DNA from: Hyphomicrobium denitrificans 1NES1
Lineage (GTDB): Bacteria > Pseudomonadota > Alphaproteobacteria > Rhizobiales > Hyphomicrobiaceae
Length of the DNA: 64,000 nucleotides
Assembly: GCF_000230975.2 (NCBI RefSeq)
Contig: NC_021172.1
Location: 1,116,001-1,180,000, forward strand
Direction: 5' to 3'
Part shown: positions 16,780-26,696 of the stretch, one piece after another
Layout of the letters: each line of letters starts with the position of its first letter
Position numbering within the stretch: the first letter of the stretch is position 1
Made by a program: the position numbers and the translations under genes
The notes under the pieces: model-generated
Seen by the model: only the letters and a program-made list of their open reading frames with translations
Database searches by the model: none
What the model was told of the DNA's origin: nothing

Positions 16780-18492
16780 ATGCGCATTCTGCTCCTAGCT
16801 CAGAGCTTCAACAGCTTAACCCAACGTATCTTCGTTGAACTCGAGGCGCGGGGGCACGAGGTCTCAGTCGAGCTCGACATCCACGACTCGGTGACGATCG
16901 AAGCGGTGGCGCTGTTTAAACCCGATGTCGTCGTCGCGCCGTTTCTCAAGCGCGCGATCCCCGAGGCCGTCTGGCGTAATTGCCTGTGCCTCATCGTTCA
17001 CCCCGGCATCTGCGGGGATCGCGGACCGTCAGCGCTCGATTGGGCTATTTTGGATCAGCAGAAAACGTGGGGCGTCACCGTTCTCGAGGCGATCGCGGAG
17101 ATGGATGCCGGCCCCGTGTGGGCTTGGGCCGAGTTTCAAATGAGACCAGCGACAAAGTCGAGCCTCTATCGCCGCGAGGTAACCGAGGCCGCCACTCAAG
17201 CATTGCTCGACGCTCTTCGGCGCTATGAGGGGGGACTTGGACCGTTGCCGAACGACGGACCGGGCGCCGTGGCGCGGCCGGGAGCGTGGCGGCCTCTTTG
17301 TCGCCAGTCGGACCGTGCGATTGATTGGAAGCGCGACGACACGCGTACGGTTCTTACCAGGATAGCAAGCGCGGACGGTTCACCAGGCATTCGCGATCAT
17401 ATTCTTGGACGTGACGTCTATCTTCACGACGCGCATCCGGCGACGGGGCTTGCAGGGGTTCCAGGGGCGCTGCTCGCAACGAGCGGACCGGCGGTTGCGC
17501 GCGCGACTGTTGATGGGGCGGTCTGGATCGGGCATCTGCGCGATCCGGCGGGACCTTACCCGTTCAAGCTGCCGGCGACACGCGTACTCGGCGAAATGCT
17601 TGTGGGGCTGCCCGAAATTGCCGGTGATAGTGACGAGGGATACCGCGAGATCGTCTACGAGGAGAGAGCCGGCGTCGGCTATCTCTTCTTTTCATTTCTG
17701 AACGGCGCGATGGGGACGGATGCCTGCATTCGCCTGGCCGCTGCCTATGAGGCGGCGTTGCGGCGCCCGACCAAGGTCGTCGTGCTCGCGGGCGGGTCCG
17801 ACTTCTGGTCCAATGGCATGGACCTTAACGCTATCGAGGCCGCGCAAAGCCCCGCCGACTGCTCCTGGCGTAATATCAACGCCATCGATGATCTCGCGGA
17901 GGCAATCATCCGCACGGATAGCCATCTCACCGTCGCCGCCCTGCAGGGAAACGCAGGTGCGGGGGGTGTATTCCTTGCCCGCGCCGCCGACGCGGTATGG
18001 CTGCGCGAAAGTGTCGTCCTCTCGCCACACTATAAGGACATGGGCAATCTCTACGGGTCGGAGTTTTGGACCTATCTCCTTCCGCGTCATGCGGGTGAGG
18101 AGCGCGCCGCAAAAATCATGTCGGCCCGTCTGCCGATGGGAGCTGCCGAAGCCGTGTCCTTGGGTCTTGCCGATGCACGCTTCGGCTGGGGCGCGGCTGA
18201 CTTTCTCGCCATCGTCCGCGCGCGAGCCGAGGCTCTGGCCTCCGCGCCCGATTGGATGGCGCGGCTTGCCGCCAAGAACCGCTCACGTGCCGCCGACGAA
18301 GCGGCGAAGCCACTTCAAGCGTATCGCTCCGAGGAGCTTCAGCGCATGCACGCGAATTTCTATGGCTTCGATCCGAGCTATCACATTGCCCGCTCGAATT
18401 TCGTTCGCCGCGTCCCGAAATCGAGAACGCCGGTTACCATCGCGCGCCATCGGGACAAGCGGCTTGCCGTTCGCTGGAGGAACGCCTCATGA
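16780..18492 (+). CDS. hypX: Hydrogenase maturation factor HypX/HoxX (CO-ligand synthesis)
   Basis: HypX makes the active-site CO ligand under aerobic conditions from a one-carbon tetrahydrofolate, via formyl-CoA. The 570-residue protein has an N-terminal formyltransferase-like half (IVHPGICGDRGPSALDWAI near residues 70-88) and a C-terminal enoyl-CoA-hydratase-like half (VLAGGSDFWSNGMDLNAIE and GNAGAGGVFLARAADAVWL). This is exactly the family's two-domain layout and normal length. Its presence suggests that hydrogenase is matured in air. It overlaps hoxA by 4 bp. Confidence 0.96.
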   Translation: MRILLLAQSFNSLTQRIFVELEARGHEVSVELDIHDSVTIEAVALFKPDVVVAPFLKRAIPEAVWRNCLCLIVHPGICGDRGPSALDWAILDQQKTWGVTVLEAIAEMDAGPVWAWAEFQMRPATKSSLYRREVTEAATQALLDALRRYEGGLGPLPNDGPGAVARPGAWRPLCRQSDRAIDWKRDDTRTVLTRIASADGSPGIRDHILGRDVYLHDAHPATGLAGVPGALLATSGPAVARATVDGAVWIGHLRDPAGPYPFKLPATRVLGEMLVGLPEIAGDSDEGYREIVYEERAGVGYLFFSFLNGAMGTDACIRLAAAYEAALRRPTKVVVLAGGSDFWSNGMDLNAIEAAQSPADCSWRNINAIDDLAEAIIRTDSHLTVAALQGNAGAGGVFLARAADAVWLRESVVLSPHYKDMGNLYGSEFWTYLLPRHAGEERAAKIMSARLPMGAAEAVSLGLADARFGWGAADFLAIVRARAEALASAPDWMARLAAKNRSRAADEAAKPLQAYRSEELQRMHANFYGFDPSYHIARSNFVRRVPKSRTPVTIARHRDKRLAVRWRNAS

Positions 18493-19976
18493 CCGCGCTG
18501 CCGACCGTGCTCGTCGTCGATGATGAGCAAAGAAGCCTCGAGTCGCTCCAGCGCATTCTGGAGGATTGCTTCGACGTCAAGACAGCCGTTAGTGCGGAGG
18601 AGGCGGAGGAAATCCTCGAGAACGAATGGGTGCAGGTGATCCTCTGCGATCAGCGGATGCCGAATGTCTCGGGGGTCGAATTTCTGAAATCGGTGCGTGG
18701 CCGCTGGCCGGATGTCGTGCGCATGATCATCTCGGGCTACACCGACGCAGAAGATATCATCCGCTCCATCAACGACGCCGGTATCTATCAATATGTCACC
18801 AAGCCCTGGCGGCCGGAAAGCCTGATCCTCACGCTCAAGAACGCGGCGCGCCTCTTCGAGCTGCAGCGGCAGAACGAGCTTCTGGCCATCGAGCTCAAGA
18901 TGAGTTCGGAGCGAGCTGAAAACGTCATCGCGACGCGTCGCGTCGAGCTCAAGCAGCATTACCGTCGCGATGACGGCATTATCCGCAGCCCCGACAGCCC
19001 CATGAACGAGGTATGTGCCCGCATTGCACGCGTGGCGCCTTACGACATCTCTGTGTTGGTCACCGGCGAGTCGGGGACCGGAAAGGAGCTGGTCTCACGC
19101 GCCCTTCACTACAACAGCTTGCGGTGGGACAAACCATTCGTGGTTGAGAACTGCGCGGCGATGCCGAGCGAGCTTCTGGAAAGCGAGCTGTTCGGTCACA
19201 AGCGCGGTGCCTTCACCGGCGCCGTTGAGGACCACGTCGGGCTGTTCGAACGCGCCGACGGGGGCACGGTGTTTCTAGATGAGATCGGTGAGGTGTCGCC
19301 GGCCTTCCAGGTGAAGCTGCTGCGCGTACTGCAGGAAGGCGAAATCCGTCCCGTCGGACGGCGGCAGACTCGCAAAGTGGACATTCGCGTTATCGCCGCA
19401 ACCAACAAGGACCTTGAAGCCGAGGTGCGGGCGGGACGTTTCCGCGAGGACCTTTACTACCGCCTATCCGCCGTAACGATCCACGTTCCCGCTCTTCGCG
19501 ACCGGCGCGTCGACATTCCCATTATCTCGCAGACGCTTCTCGACAAGGCGCAGAAGCAGTTGGGCAAGCGGGTAAAGAGACTCTCGGCCGAGGCAATCGC
19601 CTGCCTTACAGCCTATCACTGGCCCGGTAACGTGCGTGAACTACAGAACGAGATTCAGCAGGTTCTCGTCATGGGCGTTGAGAATGAGGAGATCGGCGCC
19701 GACCTCTTATCTTCGCGCATCTTGAGAGCGGCACCTGCGGACGAGGGCGGAGAGATAGACCTCATCGGATCTCTGGACGGAACGCTGCGGGAAAGGGTCG
19801 AATCGGTCGAAGCCTGCATCATCCGCGAAACCCTGATTCGGCATCGCTGGAACAAGAGCCGCGCTGCCAAGGAGCTAGGACTTTCGCGCGTCGGTTTGAG
19901 GAGTAAGCTCGAGCGCTATGGTCTCGAGAAAGTTGAAGGACTGGATGCGGAAAGGCGCCGGAAGATCGCAAGCTAA
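18489..19976 (+). CDS. hoxA: NtrC-type hydrogenase transcription activator HoxA/HupR
   Basis: A response regulator that activates the sigma-54 promoters of the hup genes. The 495 residues comprise a receiver domain with LVVDDEQ and Asp54 in ILCDQRMP, a central AAA+ domain with Walker A GESGTGKE (near residue 193), the sigma-54 contact loop GAFTGA and Walker B FLDEIGE, and a C-terminal Fis-type helix-turn-helix ([20 protein letters not shown]). In homologues HoxA/HupR is active when unphosphorylated and is silenced by HupT when H2 is absent. ATG at 18489 overlaps the hypX stop. Targets here are likely 4112 and 8692. Confidence 0.97.
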   Translation: MTALPTVLVVDDEQRSLESLQRILEDCFDVKTAVSAEEAEEILENEWVQVILCDQRMPNVSGVEFLKSVRGRWPDVVRMIISGYTDAEDIIRSINDAGIYQYVTKPWRPESLILTLKNAARLFELQRQNELLAIELKMSSERAENVIATRRVELKQHYRRDDGIIRSPDSPMNEVCARIARVAPYDISVLVTGESGTGKELVSRALHYNSLRWDKPFVVENCAAMPSELLESELFGHKRGAFTGAVEDHVGLFERADGGTVFLDEIGEVSPAFQVKLLRVLQEGEIRPVGRRQTRKVDIRVIAATNKDLEAEVRAGRFREDLYYRLSAVTIHVPALRDRRVDIPIISQTLLDKAQKQLGKRVKRLSAEAIACLTAYHWPGNVRELQNEIQQVLVMGVENEEIGADLLSSRILRAAPADEGGEIDLIGSLDGTLRERVESVEACIIRETLIRHRWNKSRAAKELGLSRVGLRSKLERYGLEKVEGLDAERRRKIAS

Positions 19977-19992
19977 GGAAGGAGGAGGCAGT

Positions 19993-21378
19993 GTGCTGAT
20001 TTCTTCCAAGCGAGAAGATGCGTCCGAGCACCGACTGAGCCAGAGGGCCGGGGTCGCCAGCACTCTCGACATGGCACCCATCAGCGAAGAGGCCTGGATC
20101 GAGGTGATCCAGAAGATGGATGCCGTCTACGCCGATCTCGTACATCACCAGGTCGAGCTCGAGCGGAAGAATGCGGCGCTCGAAGATGCACAGCAGTTCA
20201 TCGGCGGTGTGCTCGGCGCGATGACCGACGTGCTCATCGTCTGTGACCGTGCAGGGCAGATCGAGAGAGTGAATGCCGCTCTTGAGCGATTAACTGGCAA
20301 GTCGGAAGCCGACATGATCGGTTTGCCGCTTGCTATCCTGTTTGCTCAGGAGTCGCGGCCGGTCATTGAGCGTCTGGCGGGCAAGCTCAATGACAGCCCC
20401 CCGATAGCCGATCACGAGGTGGCGCTGCTCGACGAGACGGGGCATGCGACGCCGCTCGCGATGAACTGCTCGGCCCGCTACGATCACAGGGGCAATGTAC
20501 AAGGCTTCGTGCTCATCGGCCGACCCGTTGGTGAGCTGCGGCGCGCTTACGAGAGCCTGAATATCGCTCACAGCGAGCTGCGCCAGGCGCAGCGGCAACT
20601 GGTCGTATCGGAGAAAATGGCGGCCATGGGCCGCCTCGTTGCCGGTGTGGCACACGAGCTCAACAACCCCATCAGCTTTGTCTTCGGCAACATGCATGCG
20701 CTGAAGCGCTATGGCGAGCGGCTGACCCAGTATCTCCAGGCGATCGATGAGGGTGGGAGCCCGGAGGAGTTGCAGGTTTTGAGGACCAGGCTCAAGATCG
20801 ACCGCGTTTTGGCTGACATCACCCCGCTTGTCGAAGGTACGCTCGAGGGAGCCGAACGCGTAAGCGAGATTGTCCAGGATCTGCGCCGCTTCTCAAGCAC
20901 GCAGTCGGAGGCGGCCGACACTTTCGATCTGGCTCGCGTCGTGCGCACGGCCGTAAGCTGGGTCGTCAAGGCAGCGCGTACGAAGCCGACGGTCGTCTTC
21001 GACATGCCGGAGACGCTCGATGTGGTCGGACGCAAAGGGCCGGTGCATCAGATTATCGTCAATCTGGTGCAGAACGCGGTGGACGTCATGGCCGATATTG
21101 AGGAGCCGCGCCTCGACATCTCGGCGCACGTCAAGGACGGGATTGCCGCTGTCGTGGTGCGCGATCATGGGCCAGGCATTGCCAAGGACGCCACGGCGCG
21201 CATCTTCGAACCGTTCTTCACGACCAAGAAGATCGGAGAGGGGACCGGACTCGGGCTCTATGTGAGCTACGGCCTCGCGGAGGAGCTTGGTGGCAAGCTC
21301 GAAGCTGCAAACCATCCCGACGCGGGAGCGGTCTTCACGCTCCGCCTTTCGGTCAAGGAGGCGGGCCATGAAGGCTAG
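19993..21378 (+). CDS. hupT: Sensor histidine kinase HupT/HoxJ
   Basis: The cytosolic kinase of the H2-sensing circuit, 461 residues, with no transmembrane segments. An N-terminal coiled-coil-like region (VELERKNAALEDAQ) leads to a PAS domain (about residues 70-180), then a dimerisation/phosphoacceptor domain with GVAHELNNPISF (His221) and an HATPase domain with NLVQNAVD, DHGPGIA and GEGTGLGLYVSYG. I chose the GTG at 19993 because GGAAGGAGGAGG immediately precedes it. In R. capsulatus and R. eutropha this kinase binds HupUV and phosphorylates HupR/HoxA without H2. It overlaps hupU by 11 bp. Confidence 0.95.
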   Translation: MLISSKREDASEHRLSQRAGVASTLDMAPISEEAWIEVIQKMDAVYADLVHHQVELERKNAALEDAQQFIGGVLGAMTDVLIVCDRAGQIERVNAALERLTGKSEADMIGLPLAILFAQESRPVIERLAGKLNDSPPIADHEVALLDETGHATPLAMNCSARYDHRGNVQGFVLIGRPVGELRRAYESLNIAHSELRQAQRQLVVSEKMAAMGRLVAGVAHELNNPISFVFGNMHALKRYGERLTQYLQAIDEGGSPEELQVLRTRLKIDRVLADITPLVEGTLEGAERVSEIVQDLRRFSSTQSEAADTFDLARVVRTAVSWVVKAARTKPTVVFDMPETLDVVGRKGPVHQIIVNLVQNAVDVMADIEEPRLDISAHVKDGIAAVVVRDHGPGIAKDATARIFEPFFTTKKIGEGTGLGLYVSYGLAEELGGKLEAANHPDAGAVFTLRLSVKEAGHEG

Positions 21379-22429
21379 CGGAAAGATCAACAGAAAGGCG
21401 AACGGCACGGCTCCGGGAGGATCGCACAAGCGGACCCTCGTCTGGTTACAATCAGGAGGATGCGGCGGCTGCACACTCTCGCTGATCTGCGCGGAGCAGC
21501 CGGATTTTCTCACCGTGCTCGACCTAGCGGGCATTCAGCTCTTGTGGCATCCGGCGCTCAGCGAGGCGAGTGGGAGCGAGGTCCGTGCAATCCTGGATTC
21601 CGTGCGGTCTGGGGAAACACCGCTCGACATCCTTTGCATCGAGGGATCAGTTGTCCACGGGCCGAACGGCAGCGGGCGCTTCCACTTACAGTCCGGCAGT
21701 GGAGAGCCGATGAAGGATGTCATCGCGGAGCTGTGCCGTCTCGCGGGCACCGTCATTGCCGTGGGCACGTGCGCGGCCTTCGGCGGCGTGACCGCGGCCG
21801 GAGAAAATCATGTCGAGGCCACTGGCATTGCCTACAGCGGGAGCGTTGCCGGCGGCCTCTTCGATCCGTCGTTCCGCGGACGCTCCGGCTTACGCGTCAT
21901 CAATATTTCGGGATGCCCGGTGCATCCAGATTGGGTGATCGAGACGCTGCTTCAGCTTTCGCTTGGCGTGTTCACGGAAGCGGACCTCGATTCCCTAGGG
22001 CGTCCCAAATTCTATGCTGAGCACCTCGTGCATCACGGCTGCCCGCGCAACGAGTATTACGAGTACAAGGCGAGCGCCGAGCATCTCTCCAATCTCGGTT
22101 GCTTGATGGAAAACCTGGGCTGCATGGCTACGCAGGTGCACGCGGACTGCAACATTCGCCTTTGGAACGGGGATGGCTCTTGCACGCGTGGGGGCTATCC
22201 CTGCATTTCCTGCACCGAGCCCGGCTTCGAGAACCAGACGCATCCTTACCTTGAGACGCCGAAGCTTGCAGGCATTCCCATCGGCCTTCCAACCGATATG
22301 CCCAAGGCCTGGTTCGTGGCGCTTGCAGCACTTTCGAAGGCGGCGACGCCCCATCGTGTGAAAGCCAACGCGATTGCCGACTACATCATAACCGCGCCAT
22401 CGGCGGCCAAGGGGAAGGCACCCAAATGA
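21368..22429 (+). CDS. hupU: Regulatory (H2-sensing) hydrogenase small subunit
   Basis: The small subunit of the sensory hydrogenase HupUV/HoxBC. The 353-residue product lacks the twin-arginine signal and the C-terminal membrane anchor that HupS has, so it stays in the cytoplasm. Fe-S motifs SGGCGGCTLSLIC, VGTCAAFGG, ISGCPVHP, and the cluster of Cys near the end (CTRGGYPCISC) are complete. It begins inside the 3' end of hupT and overlaps hupV by 4 bp, so HupT, U and V are co-translated, fitting a stable kinase-sensor complex. Confidence 0.96.
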   Translation: MKASGKINRKANGTAPGGSHKRTLVWLQSGGCGGCTLSLICAEQPDFLTVLDLAGIQLLWHPALSEASGSEVRAILDSVRSGETPLDILCIEGSVVHGPNGSGRFHLQSGSGEPMKDVIAELCRLAGTVIAVGTCAAFGGVTAAGENHVEATGIAYSGSVAGGLFDPSFRGRSGLRVINISGCPVHPDWVIETLLQLSLGVFTEADLDSLGRPKFYAEHLVHHGCPRNEYYEYKASAEHLSNLGCLMENLGCMATQVHADCNIRLWNGDGSCTRGGYPCISCTEPGFENQTHPYLETPKLAGIPIGLPTDMPKAWFVALAALSKAATPHRVKANAIADYIITAPSAAKGKAPK

Positions 22430-23877
22430 GCCGCCGCATCGTCGGTCCCTTTAATCGCGTGGAGGGCGATCTCGAGATCAAACTTGAGATCGAGGACGAA
22501 ACGGTGAAAAGCGCGTGGGTCAATTCTCCGCTGTACCGTGGCTTTGAGCGGATACTGAACGGCAAGGATCCCCGGGATGCGCTCGTCTACACGCCGCGCA
22601 TCTGCGGCATCTGCTCGGTGTCGCAATCCATGGCGGCAGCGGAGGCGCTGGCCGAAGCGCAGGGGCTCGCCGCACCAGCCAACGGGCGGCTCATGCAGAA
22701 CATCATTCTCGCCACCGAGAACGTTGCCGATCATTTCACGCACTTCTATCTGTTCTTCATGCCGGACTTCGCGAGACCGGTGTATGCGGGCGAGCCGTGG
22801 TTCGGTGACATAGCGGCGCGCTTCAAGGCGGTCGAAGGCACCGCCGCGCGCGAGATATTGCCTGCACGCGCCGCATTCCTGCATATCATGGGCAGGCTTG
22901 CCGGCCACTGGCCGCACACACTCGGGCTGCAACCCGGCGGCACGACGCATGCGATCGACCGGGCCGAGCAGGCGCGCGTGCTCGCGATCGTCGCGGCCTT
23001 TCGCAGGTTTCTCGAGACGCGCACATTCGGAGACGCGCTCGAGCGCGTGATCGCGCTCAAATCGGCGGACGAGCTTCGCGACTGGGCCTTGCGGCCAGGT
23101 CCGGCGGCAAGCGATTTTGGGCAGTTCCTTCGGCTTGCGGAAGCCTTGAGCCTCGACAAGCTCGGGCGGGCGACGGACCGCTTTCTGAGCTATGGCGCCT
23201 ACCGGCAGGACGGCGGGCATCTCTTCAAGCGTGGCGTTCATGCTGGAGGAAAAAACGCCGCGCTCAACGTGGCCGACATCAGCGAGGATGTCGGGGCGAG
23301 CTGGTATGCGCGCTCCGGCGGGCCGCGTCATCCGTCGTGCGGCATCACCGTACCGAATGCAGACGCCAGCGACGCTTACAGCTGGTGTAAGGCGCCGCGT
23401 CTGGCAGGCCACGTCGTCGAGGTCGGAGCGCTCGCGCGTCAGCTCATCGATGGCCATCCTTTGCTGCGCGACCTCGTCAAGGCGAGCGGCGGCAACGTGG
23501 CCAATCGCGTGATCGGACGCCTCATAGAGATCGCGCGTGTTGTGCTCGCGATCGAGGATTGGACACGGCTGATCGTTCCTCGCGAGGCGTTCTACATCGA
23601 TGCCGAAATGCCGGCAGAAGCCGAAGGCGCGGGGCTGATCGAGGCGGCGCGGGGTTCGCTCGGTCATTGGCTGACTATCAGAAAAGGCCGTATCCAGAAC
23701 TATCAGATCGTGGCGCCGACGACGTGGAACTTTTCTCCGCGCGATTCCGCCGGCGTGCCCGGGGCTTGCGAGCAGGCCCTCGCCGGTGCCCCGGTGCGCG
23801 CGGGAGAGAAGGATCCGGTCGCGGTTCAGCACATCGTGCGCTCGTTCGATCCGTGCATGGTCTGCACGGTGCACTGA
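22426..23877 (+). CDS. hupV: Regulatory (H2-sensing) hydrogenase large subunit
   Basis: The large subunit of the H2 sensor, 483 residues, with the nickel motifs RICGIC near residue 61 and DPCMVCTVH at the very C-terminus. Unlike HupL it ends at the His with no tail, so no HupD-type cleavage is needed. This truncated end is the hallmark of regulatory hydrogenases, which turn over slowly and tolerate oxygen. HypF follows 10 bp later. HupUV should bind HupT and release HoxA from repression when H2 is present. Confidence 0.97.
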   Translation: MSRRIVGPFNRVEGDLEIKLEIEDETVKSAWVNSPLYRGFERILNGKDPRDALVYTPRICGICSVSQSMAAAEALAEAQGLAAPANGRLMQNIILATENVADHFTHFYLFFMPDFARPVYAGEPWFGDIAARFKAVEGTAAREILPARAAFLHIMGRLAGHWPHTLGLQPGGTTHAIDRAEQARVLAIVAAFRRFLETRTFGDALERVIALKSADELRDWALRPGPAASDFGQFLRLAEALSLDKLGRATDRFLSYGAYRQDGGHLFKRGVHAGGKNAALNVADISEDVGASWYARSGGPRHPSCGITVPNADASDAYSWCKAPRLAGHVVEVGALARQLIDGHPLLRDLVKASGGNVANRVIGRLIEIARVVLAIEDWTRLIVPREAFYIDAEMPAEAEGAGLIEAARGSLGHWLTIRKGRIQNYQIVAPTTWNFSPRDSAGVPGACEQALAGAPVRAGEKDPVAVQHIVRSFDPCMVCTVH

Positions 23878-23887
23878 GGGACGTCGG

Positions 23888-26278
23888 ATGGTGATCGAAG
23901 CCAACCGTGCCACGGATCAGGACGAAGAGGTGATCGGTGTCGCGCTGCGCGTGCGGGGCCTCGTGCAAGGCGTTGGCTTTCGTCCAACCGTGTGGCGGCT
24001 GGCGCGCAAATTCGAGCTGTCGGGCGAAGTCTTGAACGATGGCGAGGGTGTGCTCATCCGCGCCTGGGGATCGCCTCGATCGCTGGCGCGTTTCGGGGAT
24101 GCGCTCGTTGAGGAGCGCCCGCCGCTGGCGCGCATCGACGGCATAGAGCGGATGCTCCTTGGCGGAAGCGAGCCACAGCACGGGTTTCGCATCGTTGCAA
24201 GCGAGGCTGGAACCATAACAACCGGCATCGTCGCGGATGCGGCCACCTGTCCGGATTGCCGCGCCGAGGTGCAGGATCCGTCGAACCGCCGCTACCGCTA
24301 TCCCTTCACCAACTGTACGCATTGCGGACCCCGGCTCTCCATCGTTCGCGCCATTCCCTACGACCGCGCCTCGACGTCGATGGTGGCGTTCCCGATGTGC
24401 GAGGATTGCCGCGCCGAGTACGAAGATCCCGGCGACCGGCGCTTTCATGCTGAACCCAATGCTTGCCCGGTCTGCGGCCCGCGCGTTTGGCTCGAGGATG
24501 TACGTGGCCGGGAGCTTGCCCTTGAGCGCGGCGAGGATGCTGTCGCAGCGGCCGTGCGCCTGATCCGTGCCGGCTTCATTGTCGCCATCAAGGGGATCGG
24601 CGGCTTCCAGCTCGCCTGCGATGCGGCGAACGCCGAGGCCGTCGACCAGCTCCGGACACGCAAACGCCGCTATCACAAACCCTTCGCGCTTATGGCGCGC
24701 GACACCGCCATGGTGCGCGCCTATGCGGACGTGACGGTGGAGGAGGCGCGTTCGCTCGAAAGCTCTGCCGGGCCTATCGTGATCTTCGATGCCGCGACGG
24801 CAGGGGAACTTCTTGCGCCGGGCGTAGCGCCGGGTCAATCGACGCTCGGGTTCATGCTGCCTTATACGCCCCTGCACCATTTGCTGATGCGGGATCTCGC
24901 GCGGCCGATCGTGCTCACCTCCGGGAATCTCAGTGACGAGCCGCAATGCACGCAGAATGATGCGGCGCGAATGAAACTCAAAGGAGTCGCTGATTATTGG
25001 CTGATGCACGACCGGGACATCGTGAACCGCCTCGACGATTCCGTTCTACGCCGCATCGATGGGGCGCCGGTGCTCCTGCGCCGGGCGCGCGGTTTTGCGC
25101 CGGAACCTATACGGCTGCCCGAAGGCTTTGCCGCTGCGCCCCGCGTGCTCGCCATGGGCGCCGAGCTCAAGAGCACATTCTGCCTCGTGCGCGGTGGCGA
25201 AGCGATCGTGTCCCAACATATCGGTGATCTCGAAGAAGCAGCCACGCATTCCGATTTTCGCGCGGCCCTCGACCTCTATCGCCGTCTGTTCGCGTTTACA
25301 CCGGATGCCGTCGCCGTCGATCGGCATCCGGACTATCTCTCGACCCAGTGGGGCCGTTCCATTGCCTTCGATGAGGGCGCTCGTCTCATCGCGGTGCAGC
25401 ACCATCATGCGCATGTAGCGGCGTGCCTTGCGGAGCACGGCGTGCCGGTCTCCACGCGTCCTGTTCTCGGCGTCGTTCTCGACGGGCTCGGCCTCGGCGA
25501 TGACGGCGGGCTATGGGGCGGGGAATTCCTACTATGCGACTACACGCGTTACGAACGGCTCGCGTCGTTCGAGCCCGTGCCCCTCTTGGGCGGCGCCAAG
25601 GCCATGCGTGAGCCGTGGCGCAATGCGTTCGCCCATATTGAGCAGGTCATGGGCTGGGAGCGCGTGGCCGAACGCTACCCCGATTTCGCAATCACGCGGC
25701 TGCTTCGGGAGAAGCCCGTGGATCAGCTCCGGCGCATGATTGCGACGAAGCTCAATTCGCCGCTTTCGAGTTCAGCGGGGCGCGTGTTCGATGCAGTTGC
25801 CGCGGTGCTCGGCGTGTATGCCGAGGCCACTTCCTATGAAGGTCAGGCGGCCATCGAGATCGAGGCGCTCGCGGAGCGCGGGCTCGGCTCGGCGGGCGAT
25901 GGCTACCCCTGCGATATTGAGGAGGGCGCGCCGCTTCTTATCGGCTGGCGGGCGATGTGGACAGCGCTCCTCCGCGATCTTGCAGATGGGACGGCGCGCG
26001 AGATCATCGCTGCGCGGTTCCATATCGGCCTTGCTAAGGCGGTGGGCAGGGCTGCGTGCCAGCTTGCGGCACGGCACGGCGTGGAAACTGTCGCGCTCTC
26101 GGGCGGCGTGTTCCAGAACCGCATCCTGCTCGGGGCTGTTGCACAGTTGCTGCGCGACGCAGGTCTGCTTGTGCTGAAGCCACGACGCTTCCCGGCCAAC
26201 GACGGGGGGCTTTCGCTGGGGCAGGCGGTGATCGCCGCAGCGCGCGAGATTATCGGAAGGGATAAGGCGGGGAGTTAG
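23888..26278 (+). CDS. hypF: Carbamoyltransferase HypF
   Basis: HypF makes carbamoyl-AMP from carbamoyl phosphate and moves the carbamoyl group to HypE, the first step in cyanide-ligand synthesis. The 796-residue protein has an acylphosphatase domain with VRGLVQGVGFRPTVWR (about residues 22-37), two zinc-finger-like Cys segments (CPDCRAE, CTHCGPR, CEDCRAE, CPVCGPR), a YrdC-like domain (KGIGGFQLACDA), and a Kae1-like C-terminal domain with VQHHHAHVAACLAEHG. Full family length. Start at ATG 23888, ten bases after hupV; the long upstream extension is an artefact. Its place at the end of the cluster is unusual for rhizobial hyp genes. Confidence 0.97.
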   Translation: MVIEANRATDQDEEVIGVALRVRGLVQGVGFRPTVWRLARKFELSGEVLNDGEGVLIRAWGSPRSLARFGDALVEERPPLARIDGIERMLLGGSEPQHGFRIVASEAGTITTGIVADAATCPDCRAEVQDPSNRRYRYPFTNCTHCGPRLSIVRAIPYDRASTSMVAFPMCEDCRAEYEDPGDRRFHAEPNACPVCGPRVWLEDVRGRELALERGEDAVAAAVRLIRAGFIVAIKGIGGFQLACDAANAEAVDQLRTRKRRYHKPFALMARDTAMVRAYADVTVEEARSLESSAGPIVIFDAATAGELLAPGVAPGQSTLGFMLPYTPLHHLLMRDLARPIVLTSGNLSDEPQCTQNDAARMKLKGVADYWLMHDRDIVNRLDDSVLRRIDGAPVLLRRARGFAPEPIRLPEGFAAAPRVLAMGAELKSTFCLVRGGEAIVSQHIGDLEEAATHSDFRAALDLYRRLFAFTPDAVAVDRHPDYLSTQWGRSIAFDEGARLIAVQHHHAHVAACLAEHGVPVSTRPVLGVVLDGLGLGDDGGLWGGEFLLCDYTRYERLASFEPVPLLGGAKAMREPWRNAFAHIEQVMGWERVAERYPDFAITRLLREKPVDQLRRMIATKLNSPLSSSAGRVFDAVAAVLGVYAEATSYEGQAAIEIEALAERGLGSAGDGYPCDIEEGAPLLIGWRAMWTALLRDLADGTAREIIAARFHIGLAKAVGRAACQLAARHGVETVALSGGVFQNRILLGAVAQLLRDAGLLVLKPRRFPANDGGLSLGQAVIAAAREIIGRDKAGS

Positions 26279-26696
26279 GCCTTGCGACGGGCTGTCCTCT
26301 CGGGAATGACCGTATAGTGACGATCAGCGGACATGGTGGCTGTTTTCAACCCGGGCTAAGCATCGCCGCAACGCCTCCAGAAGCGGACAAAGCCGGTCGA
26401 CGGGACGGGTCAGGATCGAACATCACTTTGATCATGCCTCTTGAAGCTCGCGCCGCGTCGGCAGGAATTCCGCGAAACGGATTGTACGCCCATCCCAATG
26501 TGTAACAGATGGAGCTTAAGACCATCTCGCGCATTCGTTATCGTCTGTGCTCGCATTGTGAGCTTGAGATTGATCTCAATCAAGCAGCAGCCGTCGCTCC
26601 CTGCGAATGTCCTGCGTGATGAGCCACGAAACACATTCCCTCCGCATCATTTGCATGTCGATGCTTCGGCTGTGACCTGAACGAGACGCTAGAGAA
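26279..26696. other. Intergenic region between hypF and pqqBC
   Basis: This 418-bp stretch ends the hydrogenase locus. I examined it for pqqA, which normally precedes pqqB, and found no frame with the conserved Glu-x3-Tyr pair in any plus-strand reading. It contains a perfect FNR/FixK-type box at 26570-26583. A 36-codon Cys-rich frame (26509-26619) overlaps that box and is not considered a confirmed gene. Confidence 0.6.
26570..26583 (+). promoter_or_regulatory. FNR/FixK-type binding site upstream of pqqBC
   Basis: TTGAT-CTCA-ATCAA is a perfect match to the FNR/FixK/ANR consensus TTGAT-N4-ATCAA. It lies 113 bp before the pqqBC start codon, compatible with activation of a promoter whose start site is about 40 bp downstream of the box. 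A larger overlapping palindrome, TTGAGAT-TG-ATCTCAA at 26564-26579, is also present. Oxygen-linked control of PQQ synthesis is inferred, not shown. Confidence 0.65.

Noticed and set aside
22381..23913. A 510-codon minus-strand frame opposite hupV
   Set aside because: It is a codon-bias shadow of hupV, which has complete hydrogenase motifs in the plus-strand frame.
26509..26619. A 36-codon Cys-rich frame just before pqqBC, considered as pqqA
   Set aside because: It lacks the E-x3-Y pair and the usual short, aromatic PqqA pattern, and it overlaps the FNR-type box. It might be chance.
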